From the NCBI RefSeq assembly GCF_964340395.1, contig NC_135555.1, forward strand, positions 3,826,001-3,890,000: a stretch of 64,000 bases of DNA, in the 5' to 3' direction. Position numbers and translations under genes: made by a program. Positions 14,701-24,613 of the stretch are shown here, in pieces (position 1 is the stretch's first letter; the number at the start of each line of letters is the position of its first letter). The notes beneath the pieces were generated by a model. The model was not told the origin of the DNA, made no database searches, and worked only from the letters and a program-made list of their open reading frames with translations. The stretch comes from Glandiceps talaboti. Taxonomy: Eukaryota > Hemichordata > Enteropneusta > Spengelidae.

Positions 14701-17700
14701 TTTTGTATATTCTGAAACCTACAATATTCTCTGATTTGGGTCAATAATTATATTTACTAAAATGTAACAACTACAACACTTTTGTATTCAAACTCCTATG
14801 TTCAAGCAGCATGTACCACTGATGAATCATAATAATCTTTATTTATACTGGATAGTTCTTTAAGTATAAAAACACTTGTCTCCCAAGAAGTCCAGTGAGG
14901 GCCATCCCTCATGGGTTCAGTGTTAGTGCAGGAGGAAACCAGAGTACCTGTGGAAAACCTGCGTTGTTCGGTAGAGTCAAACTGAATGACACGCTTCTTA
15001 CTTACAGCATGGTAAATTTAATCGAACCTCGACCGCAGTGGTAAGAGGCAAGTGGTTTTAATAACCACTTGGCCACTGAAAAAGGTTGAACCCGATCAAC
15101 ACAACATAGAATATTACCCAATTTGAGCTTACCACTGGTCCATCATCTTCTTTACCAGGAACAGGAGGCATAAGAATATCCTCAGCATTCCCGGCTAATC
15201 CCAATCTCCGTAGTACATCCATGGTGTTTTGTCTGTTATCTGACCCCGGAACAAAACCTGCAGTGTCATCTTCACTGTCACTAACATCAGTAGACCCTCC
15301 TCCACTGCTACCATCCCCTCCTCCTCCCCCATCTCCTGGTACTGGGGAGACAGACACATCACCTTCAGCAGACTGTCTATAGCTAAGTGGTTTGATATCT
15401 CTTTCAAGTGAATCTACACTGCTGATATTATCATTATCATCATCATCAGAACTACCTCCCTCTAGTCCAGGTCGACTATCTTCAGCTTCAATTTGACCAT
15501 GGTCATTTTTGGACAGGTAGTGCTCTCGTTTTTGTTTAGCTATTTCCTGTTTATAAAAGAGGGCAATTAAGTATTACATAGTGTGATATAGTGTCCACTG
15601 AAATCTTACCATACTAAACTCATACTTATTCAAACAGAAATGCACTTTGGAAACATTAGCTGTGTTTATATAAGATGTGCCACTTTCACAACACCAAAAC
15701 ACTTGCAACATTCAATATGCGGCACAATATCAAAACCTATATTTCTTCTGCACACAGATTTGACATCTCATCTCTTCCATCCATCCAAAAGTAAGTTAAC
15801 AGGGACACATAGCCCCTTCAGAATACATGAACACTGACTATGAACCTTTCTCCCACCCATTTCCCTTGTCTCCTCCCTTGGAAACCAGGAACACTGACAC
15901 TACCTTTCTTTCATCCCTATCCCAAACCCCATTCCTCATGGAACAGGAACACTGATCAACTCTATACCCTCCTTCCATTCCGTTGCTCCATTCCCAACCT
16001 ACAGGAAACTGTAATGCTTTCACTCTACCATTCTTCCATCCCCTCCTCCCTAGTGAAACAATAACACTAACTGTATACCTTTCTTGCAGCTTCCAGTTCA
16101 TCATCAGTGTCAATTTCACTGTGATCAGATTCAATACCAGTGGCAGCTACTCGTATACCTGTAAGTACAAGACCATCTATTATCATTCATTGTCCTGAAA
16201 AGAGTCTCCTTACAGCTCCATGAAAAGGAAAACAAAATATAAACCCAAAATGAAAATGACAAATACACAAACATTTGTACCAAATTTAATGTACTAGATA
16301 TGTACAAGTCTCTCCTTTTGTCAGGGGTTGTACAATAGGCCTTTCCAAAATTTGCCATGGTGGGGTTCTACTTGCTGTCTGTGTATACATGGTATAGGTT
16401 ACTCAGTTAATCATACAGCACTGCTGCTTTTCTCAATGTCTGAACAATAAGAAAAACATCCCTGATTTACACTTCTACAGAATACCGAGGGACAAGAAAC
16501 AGTACTATGAGGTGCTGATACCTTCAATTTGAGTGAGGGTGCTGTATTCTCAATTTCCTGTTTGCAGTCTGGAATGGCCTATTAAAGTCATTTCAATTTC
16601 CAACATTTGTGTGCCACTTACCATAAGTTATTATAGTCTGCATTTGGAAGTCATTCTCTACATATATCTGTGTCATTTTTTTCTACATACAATCAATTTA
16701 GACATATCTTACCAACAGGCTACCATCTGACTTATCATAATGGTAGGGGTAATTTGCCAAGTCATAACTGTCTAAAATCAAAAGGCAATCTGAAACCACC
16801 GTGGATACTCTTACTGTCTCTGACTGTCATGATGTACAAGGTAACATTGCTAACATACCCAGTCCACCATGATCACCTTCCAAACTTTCTCGGAATTCTT
16901 TACGGAAGGATTTCTCCTCTGGACTACTATCCAGAACAATGGAGACTCCGTCATCAGAGATTCTAGGACAGTGGTCATGCCATGCAACAGGTGTTATTGT
17001 TCTCTCACTGACATTATCTTCATCTTTAGCATTCACAATAGGATCATCTACTTGTAATAAGCCAATAGACAGACCTATACACACACATACACCAACACCA
17101 ACAAAAGTATTAGTAGTTAATCATGCAATGTAATAATGTTGCAAGATTTGTTACGTAAGAATAATTAATCACAGTTTCTTGTAAGTTTTTAGACCCCGAA
17201 TTAAAAATACCTTATAAACTCTTGATACATACAATACAAACTGTGTCAAGACACAGAGACTGTTAGGGTAGTTGTGATGTTATCACCATAAGTTTTTACA
17301 TAAAGCATTGCAGGAAATCCCACAATGGTCAAATACATGTCAAGTCAAGTACGACTTCTTTACAAGATTTCAAAGTTTAGTAAGTTATTTACACAGGTCC
17401 TATTTTATCACCCTAAAATCACATGTAAGTTGATAGCAGTGATCAATACAAGTGTACTAAAGGGCAGAAATTAAGTCTGACTAGATTTTTCCTTTTAGTT
17501 GATAGCAGTGCTAAATAGAAGTGCACTAAAGACAGAAATAAGTCTGACTGGACTTTTCCTTTGATAACAACTGTATCTGTAGTTAAAAAATCACGCCAAT
17601 AAAGCTCCTTGAATGAAATTAAATGATGTATAGAACATTGATTTATAAATCTCAAAGAAAGTTTACCTTCCATTGCAGCTTCTGGAATGAGACCAAGAGA

Positions 17701-20700
17701 TGAAGTTTCTGTCAGGTAACTATCTCTGTCTCTGCTTACGTGTTCTACAGACTGGGAATGGTCATCAGGTGATAAGGAGATTCCAGACAAGTCTATTTGT
17801 TGCAATGATGGTAATCCAGACAGGCTTGAACTGTCACCAAAATTCTCCCTGTTCAATATACACATGAGGAATACAGAAAATAAGAAGTCATATCACATTT
17901 GTATATCATAATGTACATTTTTTGTTATGTTAGTGAACTACTAATTTCAAGAAATCATATGCCACCACTCTTAAACACCTGACCAAAACTGTAAATCATA
18001 GGGTGGAACCAACCATTCTTAAACACCTGATCAAAACTGTAAATCATAGAGGAAGAATGGTTACCCACTATGTTTTTAAGTGCCTGAGGAGAATCCTGTA
18101 AATGGTGTTCCCCTTTAACATCTTTATGTTTCACCCAATAAAAAAATCTAAACACATATAAAGTTATCAGTAAGTACACTATGACTAAAGAGTGTCTCAG
18201 ATTGTTGTATGAACCCAGAAAGCAACATTTATATTTCTGTTTCTATCACACTTGTATAGAGAACAAAACTCAGAACATAAAACCTGTTGAATGATTTACT
18301 CTGATTGGTCAGCAAACAACAGAGGAGAAGTTGTATGTTGCCCGTTTCATAATATATTAAGAATAGTTTGGATGTGTATGCTTTCAAGCCAGAAGAACAC
18401 ACTTCTGAGGTCTGTCAACTTGTGAACCTCTACTGACATTGGTCTATAAAGAAGGATTTTGTCTACACAGATGAATTTTACTTTCTGGGCATATACAAAA
18501 TATGAATCGGTTCAAAAATGACAAACAAAACCAGACAAACATAAACAGTGTACAACTAACTATTAAACCCAGACATTATACATAGTATACAAAATAACAT
18601 CATTAAGTACTAGCATATCGTAAAACAGTTGATCTTATTACAGTGGACATAACTCTAACATACAATATTCATGTTAGTTGCAATACACTAGTTTAGTGTG
18701 TACACCTTATCCATGTCAAATCACAAGCATAGGTCAAAATGTCATACATGTAGGTTATACAGGACATGAGGCAAACTAACGACATTACATGTAAAATATA
18801 CATAGTTAGGGTATTATGGTTAACAAGCCAGGCTTTGATTTCATGAAATTATCATATTACATCTTATTAAAATGCAGATTACGAGTGATGGAACATAATA
18901 TTTTCTCTAAAATATTACCTCCTCTACTACATCTAATATTTAAATTATATCTACATAACACATAAATACTACTTCAGTTTGGTTAAAATTGAATTTTGCC
19001 GAAAACAACATAAATGTGAGAACAGAGATCTACTTGTTTTATAATTTTTTTGCATATTTTCTTTAATCTGCATTTTAAAAAATACTCTCAGATGTTATTC
19101 CCCAATATTTTTCTCAGCCAAGGAAAATATAAGTGACCTAAGGGGACTTCATCACTACTTGTCTCGCGACTCGTAGTGACAATCCTTAGGTCACCAGTAT
19201 TTTCCAGCTGAATGAAGAAAAATATTGGAGAACAACATAATTATACCAGCGCCAGCAGTATCAAAGAAAATCGGGAAAAGTAATGGCTATTTTGAACGTT
19301 TTGACTAATATTTTAAATACAACAGAACCAGTGACGTAGACACACGCTGTCGTTATATATATGCACATTGTTGTCACGTAGCATAACCAAAGTACAAGTA
19401 TAATTTCCAATTTTTTTTTTCAACTTGACTTGTGCACGGTATAATATACTATAATATAATACATGTGACATGAACATGGAAATACTATTGCATGCAAATT
19501 AAAACTAGACATTTCCAACAAACAAATCCATAAATAAATGACAACCCCATTCATGATAACTTTTAGTGTTCTCTTTAGAAATTTGCCACCAGAAGTCTCA
19601 GAAACCCAGGCCCTGTAACACACTCTGTAGATGCTGGTTGGTAACAAAGAAGTCAGTCTAAGGCCAGGTAGCTGTTTTAATACCATCAATAGGGACTTGG
19701 TGCTCATAAATTATATGAGGACATTGCACCCTTGTTAATTTTCCAGATAGAACACTCTCGGAGTTGATTGTTGGAAAAGTCTACACAGTTACAACGGAAG
19801 GTACATGTAAAAAGATTACACATGCAAGGGATTCACATGCAAGAAATTCACATCCAAGGGATTCACATGCTAGAAATTCACATGCAAGGGATTCACATGG
19901 AAGAGATTCAGACATTTCAATACATTATTCACATTTACAACATGATTTTTCTGTACAACTACGGGAAGCAAAGGAATTGAAAAATGAAAGGAATAGGTGA
20001 GCTTGTCTTGTTATTACAAACATTATCGTTATTATTTGTTTTTTTGTGAGTAACATAGAAGTAAATAAACATGTATTTCTGAACAATAACAATAACATGT
20101 ATCTGTTTTCAATTGCTACATACAATGATGATCTGTCCAGAAATGATCCAAATGGAACTTGTTCCACAAAGATACTTGGCGGCCTAGATGAAGCATGGAC
20201 ACACAAAAAAAGGATGCAAAACCATTATTAGCATGTTTGCATATGATGGGCATATTAAATACTCTTACTGCTCCTAGCTCTAACACACCTTTTCAAATGA
20301 AGAGAGCCCTCTAGGTACAGCAATAATCTATCATTTTTGCTTTGAAATAACTGTATTCACAGCTCAATTCATGCACTATCTGTAATATTTGTGTGTTTTG
20401 CATCATTGCCATATTTATTTCCGTTATATTTTTAATGAAATATGTACATTCAAAGATTTAGGAACAATTTAATAACACAGTTTACGACAGCCTTGTTTGT
20501 AAAATTCCATTGGGGGAATTTGAAAATCATGCATTGATAGCTGACACACTTTATTACAAAGATGTGTTGTTTACACACAGGTACAAGGCATGCAGCTGAA
20601 AATCTACCGATCTACTACTATAAGTTCTAATATGAAAATAACATGGTTCAAAAGTTGGAATGTATCTAATATCAGTATAGACAAATTTACTCAAGCTTTG

Positions 20701-22640
20701 CTGTCTATTTGATAAAATTGATACTTCATGATAATTTTAGAAATCAAGTGATGTTGATCAACTCTTACCCTTCAAAATTAACCTGTCTAGGTCTAGCCAA
20801 TGTAGAGGCTGCAACTGGAGTTCCCAGGGAACAAAGAACACTTTCATTTTCAAAAGATCCCTGTGTTTGGCTCCTTCCACTCTCCTGACTCATCTTGATA
20901 TATCTTCAGTTTTTCCTACAATAAACTACAAGTTACATTGATTAGAGATATTATTTACCAGTAAACAACATATACTTCAATATGCCACACAACTGGAGTT
21001 GAATGGAGTCATGATGGTCGAATGGTTAGGCTTGCAATCTGCAGGTTGCAGCCTTGAGCCCATTTGTTTCTGAATGGTTAAAATCCTTGGGGAAAATTTG
21101 AACCACAGTTGTGCCCAGTCAATCTCTGTATCTTGTACCATAATTTTGAAGGGGAACCTTGAGAGGTAAAATCTACCACTGTTCCCCAAGTTATTTTTCC
21201 CCACATGTAATTCAACACCACCCTCAACAAAAACATTACTGTGTGCTTGAATATTTCTCTACACAATGTCAGAGTGGCAGCCATCATACAGAGCAGAGCT
21301 AAATATATACTGTATTACTATTCTTGGCATTTATCACTCAACCCATTTTATATCCAATGTTATGTTCATCAGAGTGCAGCTGACCAACACCGATATTTGA
21401 GCACTGGCCACAACATTTGTTGCATTTTCACCTGGGCCTATAATTTGAACAGTGACAGATCATTTCCTCATAATTTCAACTCATCCCATTTCAACTCGCC
21501 CCAATTTCAACTTGCCCTTATTTCAGTGCATTGGATTTCTGGGCTAATTATTTGTTATATTTTTTCAGTATCTGTTCTTGTATTCCTACCAAGACAAGGG
21601 GGAATAAACCAAACTGAGAAGTCAGTATATTGGATATATGGTGTTTTTTATGTCTTAGTATCATAACATCTAGTCCGGTATGTAACCTAACCCTAACTTG
21701 AATGCAATTGTTTATTTATTGTACAGTTGTAACTCGTACAACTATTCTATATTCAAGGCGAATAAAATCCTGTAACACAACATCTGCCAATACAGTAGCG
21801 AGTAGGACTACAATGTTATGAGTCTTAGACCTATCAAACAACATTAGTTACCCTGAATGCCACGCCACATTCATCAGCACTGAATATTTCGAGTCCCTTG
21901 TACAGTAGTTGGTCTCAGACGTCAACAGTTGCAGGTTGAAAAGTAATGGTATTTGCCTAGTACACTTCACAGACCTGGATCTCAACGTGTGAAGTCTGTA
22001 GTGGACATGAATGTTTTTGTTGGCGGCCAGGGTAATGTTAGACGCTGGTGTAACGTTTGCGTTTCCATGCATATATCACTTACTCATTTTCATGCCGTTC
22101 CTAACATCATAATACTTCACTGTTACTATAGATGCTGACACGGTATAAAGTAGCGCTTTCTATCCAACACTGTGTCGTTTGTTTATATGCAAGTCGTGTA
22201 CAAACGTAACCGAGAAACGACTGGTAATATGATCAGTGGGAGTATTATGCTCACATTTGTTATTCCATGCTCCATTGTGGTTTTAATTCATATGAAAAAC
22301 ATAAGCATTGCATGTCTTGGCTGGTTGTATTCGACTGTCACTGGGAACAACTCTCAACGTTGATCTCAACTATTAGGCGGAAAAAACAAAACGGTTGACA
22401 CATTCTGAATCACTTACCGTGCATGTTTGGGGCGACAGTGCTTGCTTTTTTTTCTCCGTTTACACAAAGCAAGGCGGAAAGAGGTATAAAAATGGGCCAG
22501 AACAAACATTTAGAATCGACTTACTTCGTTCGTATACTGCTCTTCACATATAACTCTCCAACAAACGCAACAGACACAGTAAAAACTACTCAACCAACTT
22601 TTATGAACTTCCACTCCGCCATTTTGATTTCGTATTACCG
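959..22640 (-). CDS. CEP192: CEP192/SPD-2 centrosomal scaffold gene (C-terminus not secured)
   Basis: Centrosome scaffold; in known animals it recruits PLK4, Aurora A, PLK1 and gamma-tubulin ring complexes for centriole duplication and spindle assembly. A 5'-UTR exon (22525 to about 22640) is followed by 19 coding exons on the minus strand: 20769-20893 (exon to 20915), 17667-17848, 16859-17050, 16079-16158, 15133-15546, 13945-14349, 12883-13114, 11951-12109, 11497-11565, 10888-10952, 9834-10019, 9201-9348, 6842-8929, 6234-6433, 5172-5402, 3203-3328, 2383-2520, 1774-1837, 959-1107. All have GT-AG borders and compatible phases, giving 1,751 residues without a stop. The first 1,448 or so are low-complexity, Ser- and acid-rich. 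The last 300 or so are beta-rich and match the PapD/ASH-like part of CEP192 (for example RSTVPVRFIIST followed by AWHCFSFGK). The start is the first ATG of the second exon (20891-20893). Identity rests on recalled family features, not on a search. The C-terminus is missing or very short compared with vertebrate CEP192 (about 2,500 residues). Confidence 0.85.
1310..1690. mobile_element. Fold-back element with TTGCAACAAATAAAAA arms
   Basis: The left arm includes TTAATTCATTAAACAAATTTC, TAGCACTGA, CATGTTAGTAATTCAATGTATTGCAACAAATAAAAA; the right arm repeats the inverse (TTTTTATTTGTTGCAATATATTGAGTACCTAACAT...GGAAATTTGTTATGAATTAA). Between the CEP192 exons at 959 and 1774. A degenerate relative is at about 22905-23235. 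Confidence 0.65.
2078..2235. mobile_element. Copy of the CCCCAATATTTTTCTTCA fold-back family
   Basis: Contains TATTCCCCAATATCTGTCTTCATTCAGCCAAGGAAAATAGGAGTGACATAAGGGG and the inverse half AACCCTTAGGACCATCAATATTTTCCAC. Degraded. Confidence 0.55.
2595..2815. repeat. CEP192: Two degenerate partial copies of the CEP192 exon at 2383-2520
   Basis: The segments at about 2597-2655 and 2740-2815 resemble the acceptor-side half of the exon: both keep a GTTCTACTA/CTACTGG run, a TTCTAT-TTCTGTTxTCA core and CAAAxGxxAAAC. They lie upstream (right) of the exon in the intron, carry substitutions and lack a good acceptor, so they look like decayed exon duplicates. Confidence 0.55.
3203..3328 (-). CDS. CEP192: CEP192 exon encoding an ASH-domain strand set
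   Basis: 42 codons, phase 0 to 0, donor GTAAGTATT, acceptor ATTAG. Encodes NFGDVVHGSCRSKALKVYNR and RSTVPVRFIIST, the characteristic 'in-frame with neighbours, altered strand, polar turn' pattern of SPD-2/ASH domains. Too short to have been seen without using splice sites. Confidence 0.85.
3895..5220. repeat. 58-bp minisatellite containing a CEP192 exon end and splice donor (23 copies)
   Basis: The core GGCCTTCTCTGCTATG recurs every 58 bp from 3905 to 5181, 23 copies with few substitutions (variants include GCATGCATAG/ACATGTATAG and TTTTAATAC/TTACAATAC/TTTCAATAC). On the minus strand each unit reads through the final codons of the exon at 5172-5402 (AIAEKANIH), the donor GTAAGTATG, and about 20 bases of intron. 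The rightmost copy is the functional exon end. The others lie in the following intron. Confidence 0.95.
5172..5402 (-). CDS. CEP192: CEP192 ASH-domain exon whose 3' end is the founder of a 58-bp array
   Basis: 77 codons (about residues 1516-1592), phase 0 to 0, bounded by GTTTCAG on the right and donor GTAAGTATG on the left. It includes the motif FVPHHPGIFVAQLQVLS, a typical ASH-domain strand pair. The last 15 or so codons and the donor are repeated 22 more times in the downstream intron. The donor nearest the exon (at 5170-5171) is the one that keeps the reading frame into the next exon at 3203-3328. If a later donor were used, the reading frame would meet TAG five codons into the intron. 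Confidence 0.85.
5985..6175. mobile_element. Right half of a CCCCAATATTTTTCTTCA fold-back copy
   Basis: AATGACAAACCCTTAGGTTATGAGTATTGTCCAGCTCAATGAAGAAAACTATTGGAGAATAACATAATTATACC, then AAATCGGGGAAAGCAATGGCAATTTTGAACATTTTGAC, matching the right flank of the 19.1-kb copy. CEP192 intron. Confidence 0.5.
6234..6433 (-). CDS. CEP192: CEP192 exon, start of the ASH/PapD-like part
   Basis: This 200-nt exon enters in phase 1 and leaves in phase 0, covering about residues 1449-1515. It contains alternating hydrophobic strands (GELRFVGVCCVG, TTLPIHNTTDRWIKCTMSL) typical of an ASH (ASPM/SPD-2/hydin) immunoglobulin-like domain. It joins directly to the exon at 5172-5402. Confidence 0.8.
6500..6785. repeat. 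82-bp degenerate tandem repeat in a CEP192 intron
   Basis: The phrase TTTCCATGxCACATT recurs at about 6593, 6675 and 6757 (period 82), with internal CATATTTGGACA sub-repeats. It sits about 60 bp into the intron after the large exon and does not include the donor. Confidence 0.8.
6842..8929 (-). CDS. CEP192: CEP192 large internal exon (disordered middle region)
   Basis: The largest exon (2,088 nt, 696 codons, phase 1 to 1) encodes roughly residues 753-1448. The acceptor is TTACAG before GAGGACC and the donor is TCTG before GTAGGTTATT. The protein is very rich in Ser, Lys, Asp and Gln, with many SP/TP sites (for example KSPTRSPGRS), and has no obvious fold until its last 100 residues or so. 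This fits the long disordered linker that precedes the ASH-type domains in CEP192. Open reading continues into the intron on both sides, so the exon borders come from splice signals and phase, not from stops. Confidence 0.85.
10120..10495. mobile_element. Copy of the CCCCAATATTTTTCTTCA fold-back family with longer left flank
   Basis: The left flank CATTGTTTTTTAACAGAAAATATGGATCATATACCCTGG...GAGTCAAAACATTCC is shared with 30.54 kb. The centre has GACCTAAGGGTTTGTCACTACTC and GTAGTGACAAGTCCCCTTTTAATAGGTCAC. CEP192 intron. Confidence 0.55.
11712..11758. repeat. (GT)n microsatellite in a CEP192 intron
   Basis: About 20 GT units with one TAT interruption. Another small tract, (AAAT)n, is at 13822-13860. 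Confidence 0.9.
14495..14700. repeat. Degenerate tandem repeat of about 70 bp in a CEP192 intron
   Basis: The phrases GTTTCAGAAGAGTTTCAGGAAACCTCCCTAGGTGTCC, TTTTAGGAGTGTTTCAAGAGACATCC and TTTCAGAAGAGTTGCAAGAGAAATCTCATAGGTGCCC are related. Lies about 150 bp upstream of the exon at 13945-14349. Confidence 0.55.
14826..15083 (-). mobile_element. tRNA-derived SINE, minus orientation
   Basis: On the minus strand: TGGCCAAGTGGTTA (A box, about 15063-15077), GGTCGAGGTTCGATTA (B box, 15019-15034), a central GTACTCTGGTTTCCTCCTGCA block of the kind conserved in metazoan SINEs, and a tail GAACTATCCAGTATAAATAAAGATTATTATGATTC. Lies in the CEP192 intron between the exons at 15133 and 14349. Same family as the SINE at 32.2-32.9 kb. 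Confidence 0.75.
15828..16085. repeat. Degenerate tandem array of about 58-60 bp at the donor of a CEP192 exon
   Basis: The anchor AACACTGAC or its variants occurs at 15830, 15890, 15948, 16006 and 16063 (spacings 60, 58, 58, 57). Each unit ends near a CTATACCTTTCTT-like stretch. On the minus strand this is the end of the exon at 16079-16158 (GCAAGAAAG) and its donor GTATACAGTTAGTGTT. Only the rightmost copy keeps a clean donor. The units are pyrimidine-rich on the plus strand. Confidence 0.7.
17950..18055. repeat. Two-copy 53-bp direct repeat
   Basis: CTTAAACACCTGAxCAAAACTGTAAATCATAG occurs twice, upstream of the acceptor of the CEP192 exon at 17667-17848. Confidence 0.7.
19085..19315. mobile_element. 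Fold-back element, CCCCAATATTTTTCTTCA family
   Basis: ATTCCCCAATATTTTTCTCAGCCAAGGAAAATATAAGTGACCTAAGG at the left is repeated in reverse at the right (CCTTAGGTCACCAGTATTTTCCAGCTGAATGAAGAAAAATATTGGAGAACAACAT). The best-preserved copy of a family also at 2.08, 6.0, 10.2 and 30.7 kb. CEP192 first intron. Confidence 0.7.
19800..19912. repeat. 15-bp tandem repeat (GATTCACATGCAAGG)
   Basis: Six to seven units alternating AGGGATTCACATGCA and AGAAATTCACATGCA. CEP192 first intron. Confidence 0.8.
20990..21240 (+). mobile_element. Possible tRNA-derived SINE
   Basis: GATGGTCGAATGGTTAGG (about 21011-21030) resembles a tRNA A box, followed at a suitable distance by GGTTGCAGCCTTGAGCCC as a degenerate B box. 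The downstream end is not defined. Located in the CEP192 first intron. Confidence 0.35.
22525..22640 (-). promoter_or_regulatory. CEP192: CEP192 first (non-coding) exon and start-site region
   Basis: On the minus strand a CAAAATGGCGG motif (YY1 type, often at transcription starts) lies at about 22617-22627. It is followed by a sequence ending in a good splice donor (GAA then GTAAGTCG; exon edge at 22525). This exon would join an acceptor just right of 20915, 22 bases upstream of the coding ATG. The ATG inside the motif opens a 10-codon upstream ORF (22590-22622) that stops before the donor, so it is not the protein start. The right edge of the exon is approximate. Confidence 0.55.
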
Positions 22641-22904
22641 CCGAATCGAACTCTCGTTGGATCACGCCCACCACGGGATATAGCTAGCTATGACTAATGA
22701 CCTTGGCACGAACCCAGCAACGGTAAACTCACTACCCTGATGCACTCACCTTCCATGACGGTCATTCTATTCACAAATGAATTGTTCAATTGACTGTGAT
22801 ACTTTACACAACAGCATTTATATGGGAGCATAAATTACTCTGAATTGCACATTAAAACCTGATGTGTGCCTGTACATTATTTGCAAATGCGAAGTATTTT
22901 TTTT

Positions 22905-23235
22905 TAAATACAAGCAATATCAAATGTCAATGAGAAGATAAAACATGAGCAGTTTGATATTTATTTCGTATTTTTAATTTATAAAACAACTTTACCATGG
23001 CTTCCTACTTGAAAAAAAAAGTGAAACAGCATTGATAAAGTCCATATTTGTAATTCAATTAATTGCAAAAAGCTAAGAAAATTTTTTTTTTAAAAACGCA
23101 AGTAAAAAAGCTGTTTATACATACTTTTTGATTTTTTGCAATTCATCAAGTTACAAATAAGAGCCTGGTATATGTTGTTTTACATACTTTTTCTCCAGTA
23201 AAAAATATCCAACATAACTTCAAATTCCTATCCAT
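22905..23235. mobile_element. Degenerate relative of the 1.3-1.7 kb fold-back element
   Basis: Shares the order TTCCTACTTG, CAGCATTGATAAAGTCCATATTTGTAATTCAATTAATTGCAAAAA, then the inverse TTTTTTGCAATTCATCAAGTTACAAATAAGA and GTTGTTTTACA. Decayed and rich in A/T homopolymers. Confidence 0.5.
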
Positions 23236-23514
23236 TCAGAATTGAAAGGAGAAAGTAACATTTTCTGTAATTGTAGAATTCACTGGTTAATTTGTCATTC
23301 ATTTCATCAGTGAGACCAATTGTATCTGCAACTCATTACTTCACATATAATGGTAATATCAGTTATATTAATGGCAGCTCATCTGTGTAGATACTTTACC
23401 AACATTTTAACCAATAAACACAATTGATATTTAGTAAAAATGAAAAAAGAAAAAAAAAGAAAAAGCTTTCATCCAAACCTCTGAACTTGTAACATGTTCA
23501 CCAGTCTTATGTTC

Positions 23515-23638
23515 TGGTTTGATCACATGACTCATCACTGGAATCATGTGACCAAAACAATTTCCCAACTAGACACCTAAAGTAACATGACCACCAAATA
23601 TCAAAGTAATCAGTTTGGCAGTTTTTGACTTTAAGTTG

Positions 23639-23730
<92 letters not shown>

Positions 23731-23795
23731 TGCCTTACCATGCCTATAGCACTACCTCAACTCACTTGTGCTAAAAATGCAAACCTATCATAGTC
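23515..23795. mobile_element. Interspersed repeat with internal (CA)n, copy 1
   Basis: CAATTTCCCAACTAGACACC...CCACCAAATATCAAAGTAATCAG...GTTTTTGACTTTAAGTTGTTTA, then (CA)44 at 23642-23728, then TGCCATGCCTATAGCACTACC...TTGTGCTAAAAA. The same frame recurs at 29.0-29.4 and 44.9-45.5 kb. An embedded microsatellite near the 3' end is typical of non-autonomous Helentron-type elements, but this assignment is an inference. Confidence 0.6.
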
Positions 23796-24049
23796 AAGTT
23801 ATATGTTTTGCTAAAATGTAGCATTTATTGATTTGTGTATCAAGACCTTACACGGTAATTACAATGCAGAAATGGAGCAGTAATCCTGAATACAACATAT
23901 GTGGACTGTGGTACAAGCTGACATCAGTACTCAACACTGGAATAACACTGGTAGCCCTTGTGTACTGTTGTGGGTGTGAACAACTAAAAATCTAAGTCAT
24001 CTGGTTGGTAAACCATACATTGTTCTTGTATCAAGACAAAGGGTTTGAA

Positions 24050-24311
24050 TTACTTATGAGTAACATTTTCCCTGGTCAGGTCAACGGGCTTTGTCAAACT
24101 GTCTGTTTGCTGGCTTTACTGTAGGCAAACTAGACAATCTCTCCACATCAGAAGACAAGACAGCAAAACTGTGAATAGGGATGAGGGAGCATACCAATGA
24201 CATCATCTCTATGATCACGTCATCACCACTACGCTGCCTAGCATTAATGTCAGCAAATAGACAGTTTGACAAAGCCTGTTGACCTAAACAGGCAAAAGGT
24301 TACTCATAAAT
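24050..24311. mobile_element. Fold-back element, arms about 60 bp
   Basis: TTATGAGTAACATTTTCCCTG...AGGTCAACGGGCTTTGTCAAACTGTCTGTTTGCTG at the left is matched by the inverse CAGCAAATAGACAGTTTGACAAAGCCTGTTGACCT...CAGGCAAAAGGTTACTCATAAA at the right. Non-coding. Confidence 0.75.
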
Positions 24312-24477
24312 AATAAGAACTCTTGATCGTAGTACAAGAACTACTTATAACTAAAGACCTTACTAATTCTAATGATTCTTGATATTGAAGTGATTTCAAG
24401 GATCTCCATCAATATGTTTTTATGACGAATAAGTCTGTATCACAGCACAGTCAGAATTTGTTCCAGTGTAAACAATG

Positions 24478-24613
24478 ATACACATTAGTGAGGGTTAACT
24501 TTAGTCTTACAATGAGACATTAGTGAGGGTTAACTTTAGTCTTACAATGAGACATTAGTGAGGTTAACTTTAGTCTTACAATGAGACATTAGTGAGGGTT
24601 AACTTTAGTCTAA
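24478..24613. repeat. 35-bp tandem repeat, four copies
   Basis: CATTAGTGAGGGTTAACTTTAGTCTTACAATGAGA repeated nearly exactly; one copy has lost one G of GAGGG. Confidence 0.85.

Noticed and set aside
24478-24613. GAGGGTTAAC repeats as interstitial telomere
   Set aside because: The unit is 35 bp and lacks consecutive TTAGGG.
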